Positions 23,515 to 31,501 are shown, counted from the first letter of the stretch. The stretch is 38,230 bases of DNA from Neobacillus citreus (GCF_018343545.2 NZ_JAGYPE020000057.1:1-38230), one strand, 5' to 3'. Made by a program: numbers and translations. The notes: generated by a model not told the origin, from the letters alone.

Positions 23515-23829
23515 CTAAGATACTGAACGCAACCCGATAACTCCCACAATAATCAACCCAACACTGACAAACCGCCCGGTATTTTTCGACTCACCGAATA
23601 AAAACATATTAATTAAAACCGCGCCAGCCGTCCCGACCCCAATCCAGACAGCGTAAGCGATACTAACCTGCAAATATTGAAAAGACGTATATAAAAATCC
23701 GAACGATGCGCTGAACCCGCCAATATAGAGCACGCCATTTCTCAATGTTTTCTGCTGACTGTACAATTTTAACCCGGCGGCACCAATAATCTCACTTGCA
23801 CTTGCCAAAACGACAAATAACCACCCCAC
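23515..23829 (-). CDS. Small multidrug resistance (SMR) protein, second subunit (YkkD-like)
   Basis: 104 residues with four membrane helices, SMR superfamily (QacE/EbrB/YkkD). The membrane-embedded Glu is in LASASEIIGAAG (helix 1), and the family signature AYAVWIGVGTAG is in helix 3. GTG 23829 is chosen: AAGGAGG lies 9 bp upstream, within the end of the preceding gene. One base separates it from that gene's stop, so the two subunits are probably translationally coupled and form a heterodimer. Confidence 0.85.
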   Translation of the reverse strand: MGWLFVVLASASEIIGAAGLKLYSQQKTLRNGVLYIGGFSASFGFLYTSFQYLQVSIAYAVWIGVGTAGAVLINMFLFGESKNTGRFVSVGLIIVGVIGLRSVS

Positions 23830-23830
23830 C

Positions 23831-24190
23831 TTAGGCAGCCTCCTTCGCCGTTTCTTTTTTCCCATCCGTGTTGTCCGCCAAATTCAAACCAATCACCCCA
23901 AGCACAATAATCGCGATAAACAAAAGCTTGCCGCTGTTGAATCCTTCCCCAAAAAGGAAGACATCCATCATAACGGTCCCAATCGTCCCAACACCGGAAA
24001 AAACGGCATAAACTGTTCCAGTCGGCAATTCTTTGCAGGCTTCCGGTAGAAAGTGAAAATCGGTAAAAATAATCGCGATGACGATTGCCCACTGCCACCA
24101 GGTTTCAGCGACATTAAATCCATACACCCACATCAATTCAAATAAACAAGTTAAAGCTACAAATAACCAAGCTTTTTTCAATCGTCTCAC
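23831..24190 (-). CDS. SMR protein, first subunit (YkkC-like)
   Basis: About 119 residues, four membrane helices. Helix 1 has CLFELMWVYGFNVA with the conserved Glu followed by Trp (E-x2-W), a pattern seen in YkkC and Gdx-type guanidinium exporters as well as multidrug SMRs. GTVYAVFSGVGTIGTV is the helix-3 signature, and a polar tail ends the protein. With the next gene it forms a two-subunit SMR pair like YkkC/YkkD. The start is uncertain: GTG 24190 or TTG 24181, both with a weak ribosome binding site. The leader has a 10-bp hairpin, AAGCTAGCTT/AAGCTGGCTT on the minus strand. I found no guanidine-I riboswitch. Confidence 0.83.
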   Translation of the reverse strand: MRRLKKAWLFVALTCLFELMWVYGFNVAETWWQWAIVIAIIFTDFHFLPEACKELPTGTVYAVFSGVGTIGTVMMDVFLFGEGFNSGKLLFIAIIVLGVIGLNLADNTDGKKETAKEAA

Positions 24191-24313
24191 TTCATGAAAG
24201 CCAGCTTTTTTACAAGCTAGCTTAACCTATAGTATATTAGGATATCACAATCGCTAAAAAAATTGATTCAAACCGAATTAAACACAATGGGAAATTGTGT
24301 ATTCGTTAGAAAG

Positions 24314-24329
24314 TGTGATATAAATCACG
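24314..24329 (+). promoter_or_regulatory. Fnr/Rex-type palindrome upstream of the truncated haemoglobin gene
   Basis: TGTGA-TATAAA-TCACG differs by one base from the Fnr/Crp consensus TGTGA-N6-TCACA, a core also shared by Rex operators. TATAAT at 24351-24356 predicts a start near 24363, so the box is centred at -41.5, the classic class II activator position. There is no recognisable -35, as expected for an activator-dependent promoter. Confidence 0.6.
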
Positions 24330-24350
24330 AAACACCGTCAGGTAAATCAG

Positions 24351-24356
24351 TATAAT
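24351..24356 (+). promoter_or_regulatory. -10 element of the truncated haemoglobin promoter
   Basis: Consensus TATAAT, 42 bp before the start codon; the -35 position is replaced by the TGTGA-N6-TCACG box. Confidence 0.6.
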
Positions 24357-24397
24357 AATAAAAACAGGGAAAATTTTGCAGAGGAAGGTGTAGAACT

Positions 24398-24790
24398 TTG
24401 GAATACCAACTAAAAACACTTTATTCGGAAATCGGCGGCCAAGAGACGATTGATAAACTGGTGGAAGCTTTCTATCCGCGCGTCTATGCCGATCCTGATT
24501 TAGCTCCATTATTTGAAGGGGATATGGAAGAAATCAAACGGAAGCAGAAAATGTTTCTGCCGCAATTTACAGGCGGTCCGGCACTCTACAGCCAGGAATT
24601 TGGCCCACCTGCAATGCAACACCGCCATCTCCCATTCGAAGTGACACCAAAACGGGCGAAATGCTGGCTTCGCTGCATGAAGGAAGCATTTCAAGAAATC
24701 GGCCTTGACCAGCTTCCTGCAGGTAAGGCATTCTATGAACGCTTAACTCAAGTAGCCGGCATTATGGTGAATAGCCCTGACCATGAATAA
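24398..24790 (+). CDS. yjbI: Group II truncated haemoglobin (YjbI-like)
   Basis: 130-residue haem protein of the TrHbO group, which binds O2/NO and in Bacillus has been linked to peroxide or NO chemistry. It begins YQLKTLYSEIGGQETIDKLV (split after residue 20), has FYPRVYADPDLAPLF, the proximal His in QHRHLPF and the conserved Trp in AKCWLRCM. The start TTG 24398 follows GGAAGGTG. It has a consensus -10 and an Fnr/Rex-type box upstream and is a single-gene unit with a terminator. In B. subtilis yjbI is next to yjbH/spxH; that context is absent here. Confidence 0.9.
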   Translation: MEYQLKTLYSEIGGQETIDKLVEAFYPRVYADPDLAPLFEGDMEEIKRKQKMFLPQFTGGPALYSQEFGPPAMQHRHLPFEVTPKRAKCWLRCMKEAFQEIGLDQLPAGKAFYERLTQVAGIMVNSPDHE

Positions 24791-24796
24791 ATCGTG

Positions 24797-24827
24797 AAGA
24801 TCCTCATAAACACAGAGGATCTTTTTT
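24797..24827 (+). terminator. Terminator of the truncated haemoglobin gene
   Basis: Perfect stem AAGATCCTC/GAGGATCTT with a 9-bp loop and TTTTTT. Confidence 0.9.
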
Positions 24828-24893
24828 ATGCCCAAATCATCCTGCATAGTTTTATTGATAAAAGAAATGATAGAAATTGGAGGTGCTTGAAAA

Positions 24894-25040
24894 ATGGCAA
24901 AGAAAAACACTCCCAATTCAATCCCCTACAGTATTTGGGATACCAAATTAGATACTGAACAAATAAAAATGAACGAAAAAATTGCTGAATCAATGAAAGG
25001 CAGTATTGCAGAACAAAAATCAACGGAGCAACAGGATTAA
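24894..25040 (+). CDS. 48-residue hydrophilic protein, unknown
   Basis: Small frame starting MAKKNTPNSIPYSIWDTKLD and ending STEQQD. It has an excellent ribosome binding site (TTGGAGGTG, 8 bp before ATG 24894), its own terminator directly downstream and a charged, helix-prone C-terminal half (NEKIAESMKGSIAEQKS). It has no membrane segment or known motif. The good translation signals and clean unit make it a likely real gene of unknown function. Confidence 0.65.
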   Translation: MAKKNTPNSIPYSIWDTKLDTEQIKMNEKIAESMKGSIAEQKSTEQQD

Positions 25041-25047
25041 CAGGCAA

Positions 25048-25076
25048 AAAGCAGCCATTCGGGTTGCTTTTATTTT
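25048..25076 (+). terminator. Terminator of the 48-residue gene
   Basis: AAAGCAGCC pairs with GGTTGCTTT (one G-U), followed by TATTTTG. Confidence 0.72.
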
Positions 25077-25108
25077 GTATTGGCAGCCCTTTCAAAATGA
25101 GACCGTTG

Positions 25109-25117
25109 TGTTATGAT
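25109..25117 (+). promoter_or_regulatory. Extended -10 promoter of the first GH13 gene
   Basis: TGTTATGAT (TGN plus TATGAT), 33 bp before the start codon; the -35 is weak. Confidence 0.5.
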
Positions 25118-25149
25118 GTAGGTGTTATTGAAGGGAAGGAGCAGCAAAA

Positions 25150-26817
25150 ATGAATACAACTGACCAATGGTGGAAAAAAAGCGTCGTTTATCAAATCTAT
25201 CCGCGCAGCTTCCGTGATTTGAACGGGGATGGAATTGGAGACCTTCCGGGGATTATTGAAAAACTGGATTATCTAAAATTACTAGGTGTCGATATCATCT
25301 GGCTGAGTCCGATCTATGATTCGCCCAACGATGATAACGGCTATGATATCCGGAACTATCAGGAAATCATGAACGAATTTGGAACGATGGCTGATTTTGA
25401 CCGGCTTCTTGAAGAAATTCATAAGCGGGATATGAAGTTAATGATGGACCTAGTCGTCAATCATACTTCTGATGAACATGAGTGGTTTGTCCAATCTAAA
25501 CAATCTAAGGACAATCCTTATCGTGATTACTATATTTGGCGGGAAGGCAAGGACGGAAAAGAACCGAATAACTGGGGGTCTTTTTTCAGCGGCCCGGCCT
25601 GGGAATACGATGAGGCGACGAATGAATATTATTTGCACCTTTTTTCAAAAAAACAGCCCGACTTAAATTGGGAAAACCCAAAGGTTCGCCAAGAGGTTTA
25701 CCAGATGATGAAGTTCTGGCTTGAAAAGGGTGTCGACGGCTTCCGGATGGATGTCATCAACATGATTTCCAAAGCTCCAGGGCTGCCGGATGGAGTGCAG
25801 CATAGCGGGCAATTATTTGGTGACGGCGCTCCTTATTTTATGAATGGCCCTAGAATTCATGAGTTTTTACAAGAAATGAATAAAGAAGTATTGTCCCAGT
25901 ACCCAACCATCTCAGTCGGGGAAATGCCTGGAACCACTCCAGAGGATGCAGTTCTTTATACGAATCCAAACCGCCGTGAAGTGAACATGATTTTTACGTT
26001 TGAGCATATGGACCTTGACAGCGCACCCGGTGGAAAGTGGAATCTCAAGCCTTTAAATCTCCTCGATTTAAAAGAAAACTTGGCCAAATGGCAAACAGCT
26101 ATACATAACAGGGGCTGGAACAGCCTGTACTGGAACAATCACGATCAGCCTCGGATTGTCTCGCGTTTTGGCAATGACGAAGAATATCGGGTGGAATCAG
26201 CAAAAATGCTGGCCGCGTGCCTGCACTTTATGCAAGGAACACCTTATATTTACCAAGGCGAGGAAATCGGCATGACCAATGTAAAATTCAAATCTTTTAA
26301 AGATTACCGTGATATTGAGACGATTAATATGTACAATGAACGGACATCTCAAGGATATTCCCATGAGGAAATCATGGCCTCCATTTATGCAAAGGGAAGG
26401 GATAATGCCAGAACCCCGATACAATGGGATGATTCGGAACATGCAGGCTTCACCACGGGAACCCCTTGGATTAAGGTGAACCCGAGGTATCAAGAAGTAA
26501 ATGTGAAGAATGCTCTAGATGATAAGAATTCTATATTTTATTTTTATCAAAAATTAATCGCCTTAAGAAAGGAACTGGACATCATTGCCGAAGGTGATTT
26601 TCAATTGCTGCTTGAAGACCACCCCGAATTGTTTGCTTATGAACGTAAATGGAAAGAAGAATGCGTGATTGTTATTTGCAATTTTGGGGATAAGGACGTG
26701 GCTATAGAGAATGAACTTTTGACAAGAATTTCTGATTACAACGTCATTCTTTCAAATTACGAAGGCTCAAACATAGAAAAACTCCGGCCATTTGAAGTAG
26801 TCGTTTTAACACGCTAA
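25150..26817 (+). CDS. malL: GH13 alpha-glucosidase, probably oligo-1,6-glucosidase
   Basis: 555-residue cytosolic GH13 (subfamily 31-type) enzyme cutting alpha-glucosidic bonds of imported oligosaccharides. It begins KKSVVYQIYPRSF; other motifs are DLVVNHTSDEH, nucleophile Asp in GFRMDVI, acid/base Glu in VGEMPG and transition-state Asp in NNHDQPR. The residue after the nucleophile is Val, which in this subfamily favours alpha-1,6 bonds; the paralogue at 31543 has Ala. ATG 25150 follows AAGGAG. It leads the sugar cluster but has its own promoter; no clear terminator separates it from the ABC operon. Confidence 0.9.
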   Translation: MNTTDQWWKKSVVYQIYPRSFRDLNGDGIGDLPGIIEKLDYLKLLGVDIIWLSPIYDSPNDDNGYDIRNYQEIMNEFGTMADFDRLLEEIHKRDMKLMMDLVVNHTSDEHEWFVQSKQSKDNPYRDYYIWREGKDGKEPNNWGSFFSGPAWEYDEATNEYYLHLFSKKQPDLNWENPKVRQEVYQMMKFWLEKGVDGFRMDVINMISKAPGLPDGVQHSGQLFGDGAPYFMNGPRIHEFLQEMNKEVLSQYPTISVGEMPGTTPEDAVLYTNPNRREVNMIFTFEHMDLDSAPGGKWNLKPLNLLDLKENLAKWQTAIHNRGWNSLYWNNHDQPRIVSRFGNDEEYRVESAKMLAACLHFMQGTPYIYQGEEIGMTNVKFKSFKDYRDIETINMYNERTSQGYSHEEIMASIYAKGRDNARTPIQWDDSEHAGFTTGTPWIKVNPRYQEVNVKNALDDKNSIFYFYQKLIALRKELDIIAEGDFQLLLEDHPELFAYERKWKEECVIVICNFGDKDVAIENELLTRISDYNVILSNYEGSNIEKLRPFEVVVLTR

Positions 26818-26884
26818 TTAACCAGGGGCCTGAACCCGAACTGTCCTGATAAAGAGTGGGGATCCAGGCTCTGCAAAAAAATGT

Positions 26885-26913
26885 TTGCACATTTAGCCCA
26901 GAAGTGTTACTAT
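26885..26913 (+). promoter_or_regulatory. Promoter P1 of the ABC-transporter operon
   Basis: TTGCAC (26885-26890), 17-bp spacer, TACTAT (26908-26913). Operator O1 begins about 8 bp after the predicted start near 26920. Confidence 0.6.
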
Positions 26914-26927
26914 GAATCTACCGATTA

Positions 26928-26943
26928 GTGCAAACGTTTTCAC
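26928..26943 (+). promoter_or_regulatory. LacI/CcpA-type operator O1
   Basis: GTGCAAACGTTTTCAC, a nearly perfect palindrome with the central ACG-T characteristic of LacI-family sites. It is one base off the cre consensus (TGWNANCGNTNWCA), so CcpA is a possible alternative or additional binder. Together with O2, O3 and the two promoters it explains the 455-bp gap before the binding-protein gene. Confidence 0.7.
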
Positions 26944-27047
26944 TAATTGCTACATAATGAGATAGGGGGTCTAAATAGACAAAGGCTGTTATACGCAGTT
27001 AAATTGAATTGTTGCCTGCTAGATTTATTATGTTTTTTTGCACTTTT

Positions 27048-27063
27048 GCGCAAACGATTTCGC
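27048..27063 (+). promoter_or_regulatory. LacI-type operator O2
   Basis: GCGCAAACGATTTCGC, one base different from O3, starting exactly 90 bp upstream of it and before promoter P2. Confidence 0.7.
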
Positions 27064-27100
27064 AAAATAGTATTTTGATAGATGACAATTTCGACTTTCC

Positions 27101-27129
27101 TTTAACAAAGTAGTTAGATTTTTTACTAT
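27101..27129 (+). promoter_or_regulatory. Promoter P2 of the ABC-transporter operon
   Basis: TTTAAC (27101-27106), 17-bp spacer, TACTAT (27124-27129), the same -10 sequence as P1. The predicted start near 27136 touches O3. Confidence 0.55.
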
Positions 27130-27137
27130 ACGGAATT

Positions 27138-27153
27138 GTGCAAACGATTTCGC
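27138..27153 (+). promoter_or_regulatory. LacI-type operator O3
   Basis: GTGCAAACGATTTCGC immediately after the predicted P2 start. O2 and O3 flank P2 at 90 bp, a spacing that permits repressor looping. Confidence 0.7.
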
Positions 27154-27272
27154 AAATCTTTACTAGAGTAACAGAAGTCGTATCTGTCAATACTACCAAC
27201 ATCTCTGTCAATATGGTAGCTGCGCAAAAGACGATGGACCAAAAATTATTATGCAAAGCATGGGGGTAAATG

Positions 27273-28577
27273 ATGAACAAGAAAAAGTTATTTTCCGGCA
27301 TAGGTGCAGGGGTTTTATCGCTAAGCCTTCTTTTAACTGGCTGTGGAAACGCTGATAAGGGCTCTTCCAACGAAAGTTCAAAAGGCAATGTGACAATTGA
27401 TGTTTTCCAATTTAAGGTTGAATTTAAAAAGCAATTTGAAACAGTTGCTAAGAAATATGAGCAAGAACACAAGGGTGTAAAAATCAATATCACGACTGTT
27501 GGCGGCGGTGAAGATTATGGTGCGGCCCTTAAATCCAAATTTGCTTCCGGCAAAGAACCAGCCATCTATAACATTGGCGGTCCGCAGGACGTAGAAGATT
27601 GGCAGAAGAAACTTGCTGACCTTTCTGATACTGAAGCATCAAAAGCTGCCCTAAAAGGTACTCTTGACGGAGTATCAAAGGACGGAAAAATTCTTGGTTT
27701 ACCGTACAACCAAGAGGGCTACGGTTTGATTTACAACAAAGCTGTATTTGAAAAAGCCGGCATTGATGCAAAATCAATCAAAAGTTATGCTGACCTAGAA
27801 AAAGCAGTTAAAACATTAGATTCCAAGAAAAAAGAACTTGGACTTGAAGCGGTATTTGCTCTTCCTGGTAAAGAAACTTGGGTAACTGGTCTTCACTTAT
27901 CCAATGCGTTCCTTGCTCCGGAATTTGATAACAACGTATTAAACGCATATAACGCGAAAAAGGTTGACTTCAAATACGGCGATGCATTCAAGAAAGTACT
28001 TGATCTGCAAAATGATTATTCTGTACAGCCAACTGTAAGCTTAGATTACTCTAAGCAGGTTGAAGAATTGTTCTCCCTGCAAAAAGTAGCATTGATCCAG
28101 CAAGGTAACTGGGTATATGGCTCCATCGAAGGCATTGACAAGGAATTTGCCCAAAAAGGCATCGGCATCCTGCCAATCCCTGTTGAAGGCTACAAAGAAG
28201 ATGCGATTCCTGTAGGGATTCCAATGTACTGGGGCGTAAACAGCAACAAGGACAAAGCAACTGTTGCTGAAGCGAAGAAATTCCTAGACTGGCTATATAC
28301 TTCTGACGAAGGCAAAGCAGCGGTTATCAACGATTTTAAATTTATCCCTGCTTATGATGGCTTTGATGCATCAAAAATCAGCGATCCGCTTTCAAAAGAA
28401 ATTTATCAATATGCCCAAGATGGCAAAACAATCGGCTGGACATTCATGGGTTACCCAACTGGCTGGGGACAAAACGAGCTTGGCGTACAAATCCAGAAAT
28501 ACTTGAGCAAAGAAGCTAAGTGGGAAGATGTTGTGAAAGCTACTCAAGCAGCCTGGGAGAAATCCAGAAATAAATAA
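27273..28577 (+). CDS. Sugar ABC transporter substrate-binding lipoprotein (CUT1)
   Basis: About 434-residue extracellular solute-binding protein family 1. A lipoprotein signal peptide is clear: basic NKKKLF, hydrophobic core and lipobox LLTGC, with the Cys at about residue 25; a Ser/Asn-rich linker follows. The mature domain is MalE/MsmE-like (GLPYNQEGYGLIYNKAVFEKAG; split: GLPYNQEGYGLI, YNKAVFEKAG). The substrate is probably an alpha-glucoside, judging from the two GH13 neighbours. ATG 27273 fits the GGGGG spacing better than ATG 27270. It is first in an operon with two permeases; a strong hairpin at 28614 separates it from them. Confidence 0.9.
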   Translation: MNKKKLFSGIGAGVLSLSLLLTGCGNADKGSSNESSKGNVTIDVFQFKVEFKKQFETVAKKYEQEHKGVKINITTVGGGEDYGAALKSKFASGKEPAIYNIGGPQDVEDWQKKLADLSDTEASKAALKGTLDGVSKDGKILGLPYNQEGYGLIYNKAVFEKAGIDAKSIKSYADLEKAVKTLDSKKKELGLEAVFALPGKETWVTGLHLSNAFLAPEFDNNVLNAYNAKKVDFKYGDAFKKVLDLQNDYSVQPTVSLDYSKQVEELFSLQKVALIQQGNWVYGSIEGIDKEFAQKGIGILPIPVEGYKEDAIPVGIPMYWGVNSNKDKATVAEAKKFLDWLYTSDEGKAAVINDFKFIPAYDGFDASKISDPLSKEIYQYAQDGKTIGWTFMGYPTGWGQNELGVQIQKYLSKEAKWEDVVKATQAAWEKSRNK

Positions 28578-28613
28578 TCAATGAACGCTGAGGCGTTGTT
28601 CTAACACAAATTT

Positions 28614-28644
28614 ATAATGGGTCCTTAACAAAAGGACCCATTAT
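28614..28644 (+). terminator. Hairpin between binding-protein and permease genes
   Basis: 13-bp stem ATAATGGGTCCTT/AAGGACCCATTAT with a short loop and only a weak T-tract (TGTTTG). It is probably an attenuator or mRNA-stabilising element that keeps binding-protein expression above that of the permeases. Confidence 0.65.
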
Positions 28645-28754
28645 TGTTTGAGAGACAAGCGGCTGGTTCGTAAGGAAGCTTCCCCTTATCAATCAGCCCC
28701 TTTTCTCTCATTATAAAACGAGAGATAGAGATTATTGCTTGGAGGTTTTTTACC

Positions 28755-29618
28755 ATGATGCGTACTCGGGATTTATCCTATTGGCTATTTTTAGCACCGG
28801 TTCTTTTGGCCTTATCCATGGTTGTGATCGTCCCGCTGGTATTTGGTATATATTATTCTTTTACTAATTGGAACGGAATCGAAGTGGGCAGTTTCGTCGG
28901 CCTTGAGAATTATTTGGCCATTTTGGATGATAAGGAATTTTTAGATTCCATGTGGTTTACCGTGAAATTTTCAGTGGTTTCCATTATTCTGATTAACCTT
29001 TTTGGATTATCTTTAGCCCTTATTGTCACTTCAAAAATTAAATCCAATAAGTTCTTAAGAACGATTTTCTTTATGCCAAACTTAATTGGCGGTTTGATTC
29101 TTGGTTTTATCTGGCAGTTTATTTTCATTAAAGTGTTTGCTGGAATTGGTTCAGTGTTTGGAATTCAAAGTTTAGAAGGCTGGCTTTCTACTACCCAAAC
29201 AGGTTTCTGGGGACTTGTCATTTTAATGAGCTGGCAGATGTCCGGATACATCATGGTCATCTACATTGCCTATTTGGAAGGCGTGCCTGGTGAATTGATA
29301 GAAGCAGCAGAAATTGACGGAGCAAGTCCATTCCAACGTCTCCGCTACATTATTTTCCCATTAGTCGCACCTGCTTTTACAGTCAGCATGTTCCTGACTT
29401 TGTCCAATACGTTCAAGCTTTACGACCAAAACCTATCGCTTACTGGCGGAGGACCATATAACTCCACACAAATGGTGGCAATGGAAATTTTTAAAACGGC
29501 CTTTACTGAAAGTGAAATGGCGTATGCGCAGGCAAAAGCGGTTATTTTCTTTGTGATTGTTGCTGTCATTTCCTTAACACAGGTATACATCAATAAGAAG
29601 AGGGAGGTTGAAATGTAA
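28755..29618 (+). CDS. Sugar ABC transporter permease, MalF-like
   Basis: 287-residue membrane permease of the CUT1 class with about six helices. The cytoplasmic EAA loop that docks the ATPase is EAAEIDGASPFQRLRYIIFP (20 residues, EAA-x3-G). ATG 28755 follows GGAGG. Its stop overlaps the next permease start (TAATG), so the two permeases are coupled. It pairs with the MalG-like protein to form the channel. Confidence 0.92.
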   Translation: MMRTRDLSYWLFLAPVLLALSMVVIVPLVFGIYYSFTNWNGIEVGSFVGLENYLAILDDKEFLDSMWFTVKFSVVSIILINLFGLSLALIVTSKIKSNKFLRTIFFMPNLIGGLILGFIWQFIFIKVFAGIGSVFGIQSLEGWLSTTQTGFWGLVILMSWQMSGYIMVIYIAYLEGVPGELIEAAEIDGASPFQRLRYIIFPLVAPAFTVSMFLTLSNTFKLYDQNLSLTGGGPYNSTQMVAMEIFKTAFTESEMAYAQAKAVIFFVIVAVISLTQVYINKKREVEM

Positions 29619-30430
29619 TGAGGAAAAATAAATGGCCCATTGAGATCCTAGGTATTATATTAGGTCTTATCTGGCTCTCTCCCTTTTACTTAATGATTGT
29701 GAACTCCTTTAAAACAAAGCGTGAAATGTTCGAGGATACACTAAAGCTTCCGGCAGGCTTTAACTTCGATAACTATATCGAAGCCTTTACGGAGCTCAAT
29801 TTTCTTCAAACTTTCATGAATTCCGTATTGATTACAGTAGTCAGCGTACTGGTGATCATTGTTTTTTCATCGATGGCAGCATATGCTTTATCGCGGAATA
29901 AAAGCAAAATCAGTAGTTTTATATTCTTCCTGTTTGTTGCAGCAATGCTGATCCCGTTCCAATCAGTTATGATTCCATTGGTGACGATATTTGGGAAATT
30001 AGAAATGTTAAACCGGGCTGGCATTATCTTTATGTACCTCGGATTTGGCGCCAGTTTATCGATCTTTTTATATCATGGTACATTAAATAGCATTCCAAAA
30101 TCATTGGATGAAGCGGCAACTATTGACGGAGCTAACCGCTTCCAAATCTTCTGGTATATCATCTTCCCAATGTTAAAACCGATTACGGTCACCGTTGCGA
30201 TTTTAAATACGATCTGGATTTGGAATGACTACCTGCTTCCATCCTTGGTTATTAACCAGGAAGGGATGGAGACGATTCCGCTCAAGATGTTCTTCTTCTT
30301 TGGAGAGTATACGAAGCAGTGGCATCTGGCCCTTGCCGGACTAACCATTGCGATTATTCCAGTCATCATCGCTTATTTCTTTGCTCAGCGTGAAATTATT
30401 AAAGGGATTTCCGAAGGTGCAGTTAAATAA
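29618..30430 (+). CDS. Sugar ABC transporter permease, MalG-like
   Basis: 270-residue CUT1 permease with six helices. The EAA loop is EAATIDGANRFQIFWYIIFP, and the SF-x-T/KR-E-MF start region (NSFKTKREMF) is typical of MalG-type proteins. It overlaps the MalF-like gene by one base. No ATPase gene is present in the cluster, so a shared ATPase such as MsmX, common in Bacillus CUT1 systems, is inferred. Confidence 0.92.
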   Translation: MRKNKWPIEILGIILGLIWLSPFYLMIVNSFKTKREMFEDTLKLPAGFNFDNYIEAFTELNFLQTFMNSVLITVVSVLVIIVFSSMAAYALSRNKSKISSFIFFLFVAAMLIPFQSVMIPLVTIFGKLEMLNRAGIIFMYLGFGASLSIFLYHGTLNSIPKSLDEAATIDGANRFQIFWYIIFPMLKPITVTVAILNTIWIWNDYLLPSLVINQEGMETIPLKMFFFFGEYTKQWHLALAGLTIAIIPVIIAYFFAQREIIKGISEGAVK

Positions 30431-30481
30431 CAAATTTACTATATAATAGAAGCAAACTTTATTGGCTTAGGGGGAAGCACT

Positions 30482-31501
30482 GTGGTAACGATTAAGGATG
30501 TAGCAAAGGCAGCTAATGTGGCGCCCTCAACGGTTTCTCGGGTGATAGCCAACAATCCGAGAATCAGTGAGAAGACTAAGAGGCGTGTGAAAGAGGTCAT
30601 GGAGGAATTAGGATACTATCCTAATTTGCAAGCAAGAAGTCTGGCCGCCAAAAGCACCCAAACGATCGGTGTCATTATGCCGAACTCAGCCTATCATGCT
30701 TTCCGCAACCCGTTCTTCCCTGAAGTCTTACGAGGAATCAGCATGAATGCCCATGACAGCAGATACGGGATTTACCTTTCCACAGGTTCAACGGAGGAGG
30801 AGATTCACGAGGAAGTGCTGTCGATGGTAAATGGGAGACGGGTCGATGGGATTGTCATGTTATATTCACGGGTTAATGATCGCACCATGCAGTACCTTGC
30901 GGAAATAGACTTCCCATTTACCGTAGTGGGCCGGCCAAGCACCTATGAAGAACGAATTACGTATGTTGACAACGATAATATTTTTATAACTAATCAGGTG
31001 ACAAAATATTTGATTGACCTTGGTCATAAAAACATTGCCTTCGTGGGCGGGAATTTGGACTTTGTTGTCGCTCATGACCGTTTAAATGGTTATCGAATGG
31101 CTTTAACAGAAGCCGGTCTTCCCGTAAATGAAGCCTATTTGGTTCATGAAAGGTTTGTTAATGAAAATGGACGGGATGCCATTCAATCTTTGATTAATTT
31201 GGAAGTGCGGCCAACTGCATTTGTCACCCAGGACGATTTAATGGCGTATGAAATCATCAGCCACTTGGATGCTTTGAACATCCGGGTGCCCGAAGATATT
31301 TCGATTATCAGCTTTAATAACCTTTCATTATCGGAGCACTCGAAGCCTCCATTAACGTCAGTGGATATCGGCACCTTTCAACTGGGCCAGGTGGCAACGC
31401 AATGTTTAATTGAAAAAATTGAACACCAAGACACCCTGCCAAAACGCATCACCATACCGACGAAGTTGATTGAACGGAAATCCTGCGCCCCAAAAAGCTA
31501 A
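30482..31501 (+). CDS. LacI-family transcriptional regulator (MalR-like)
   Basis: 339 residues, standard LacI/GalR layout: the N-terminal helix-turn-helix TIKDVAKAANVAPSTVSRV with the hinge helix ...LQARSLAAKSTQTIGVIMP (split) and a periplasmic-binding-like effector domain ending in SIISFNNLSLSEHSKPPLTS (20 residues). It starts at GTG 30482 after AGGGGG. It is 51 bp downstream of the permeases and upstream of the second GH13 gene, and it probably binds the three GCAAACG-type palindromes at 26928-27153. The effector is likely an alpha-glucoside or derivative. Confidence 0.9.
   Translation: MVTIKDVAKAANVAPSTVSRVIANNPRISEKTKRRVKEVMEELGYYPNLQARSLAAKSTQTIGVIMPNSAYHAFRNPFFPEVLRGISMNAHDSRYGIYLSTGSTEEEIHEEVLSMVNGRRVDGIVMLYSRVNDRTMQYLAEIDFPFTVVGRPSTYEERITYVDNDNIFITNQVTKYLIDLGHKNIAFVGGNLDFVVAHDRLNGYRMALTEAGLPVNEAYLVHERFVNENGRDAIQSLINLEVRPTAFVTQDDLMAYEIISHLDALNIRVPEDISIISFNNLSLSEHSKPPLTSVDIGTFQLGQVATQCLIEKIEHQDTLPKRITIPTKLIERKSCAPKS

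Noticed and set aside
23346..23549. 67-codon minus-strand frame with repeated Ile-Ser-Ala-Asn/Asp and Tyr-Leu-Arg-Ile units
   Set aside because: The repeated peptide is simply the translation of the 20-bp intergenic tandem repeat, with no ribosome binding site.
24181..24330. Guanidine-I riboswitch ahead of the SMR genes
   Set aside because: I looked for the conserved aptamer core and did not find it; only a simple hairpin is present.
26820..26880. Possible terminator after the first GH13 gene
   Set aside because: Arms GGGGCCTG and CAGGCTCT pair poorly across a long loop; readthrough into the transporter operon cannot be excluded.
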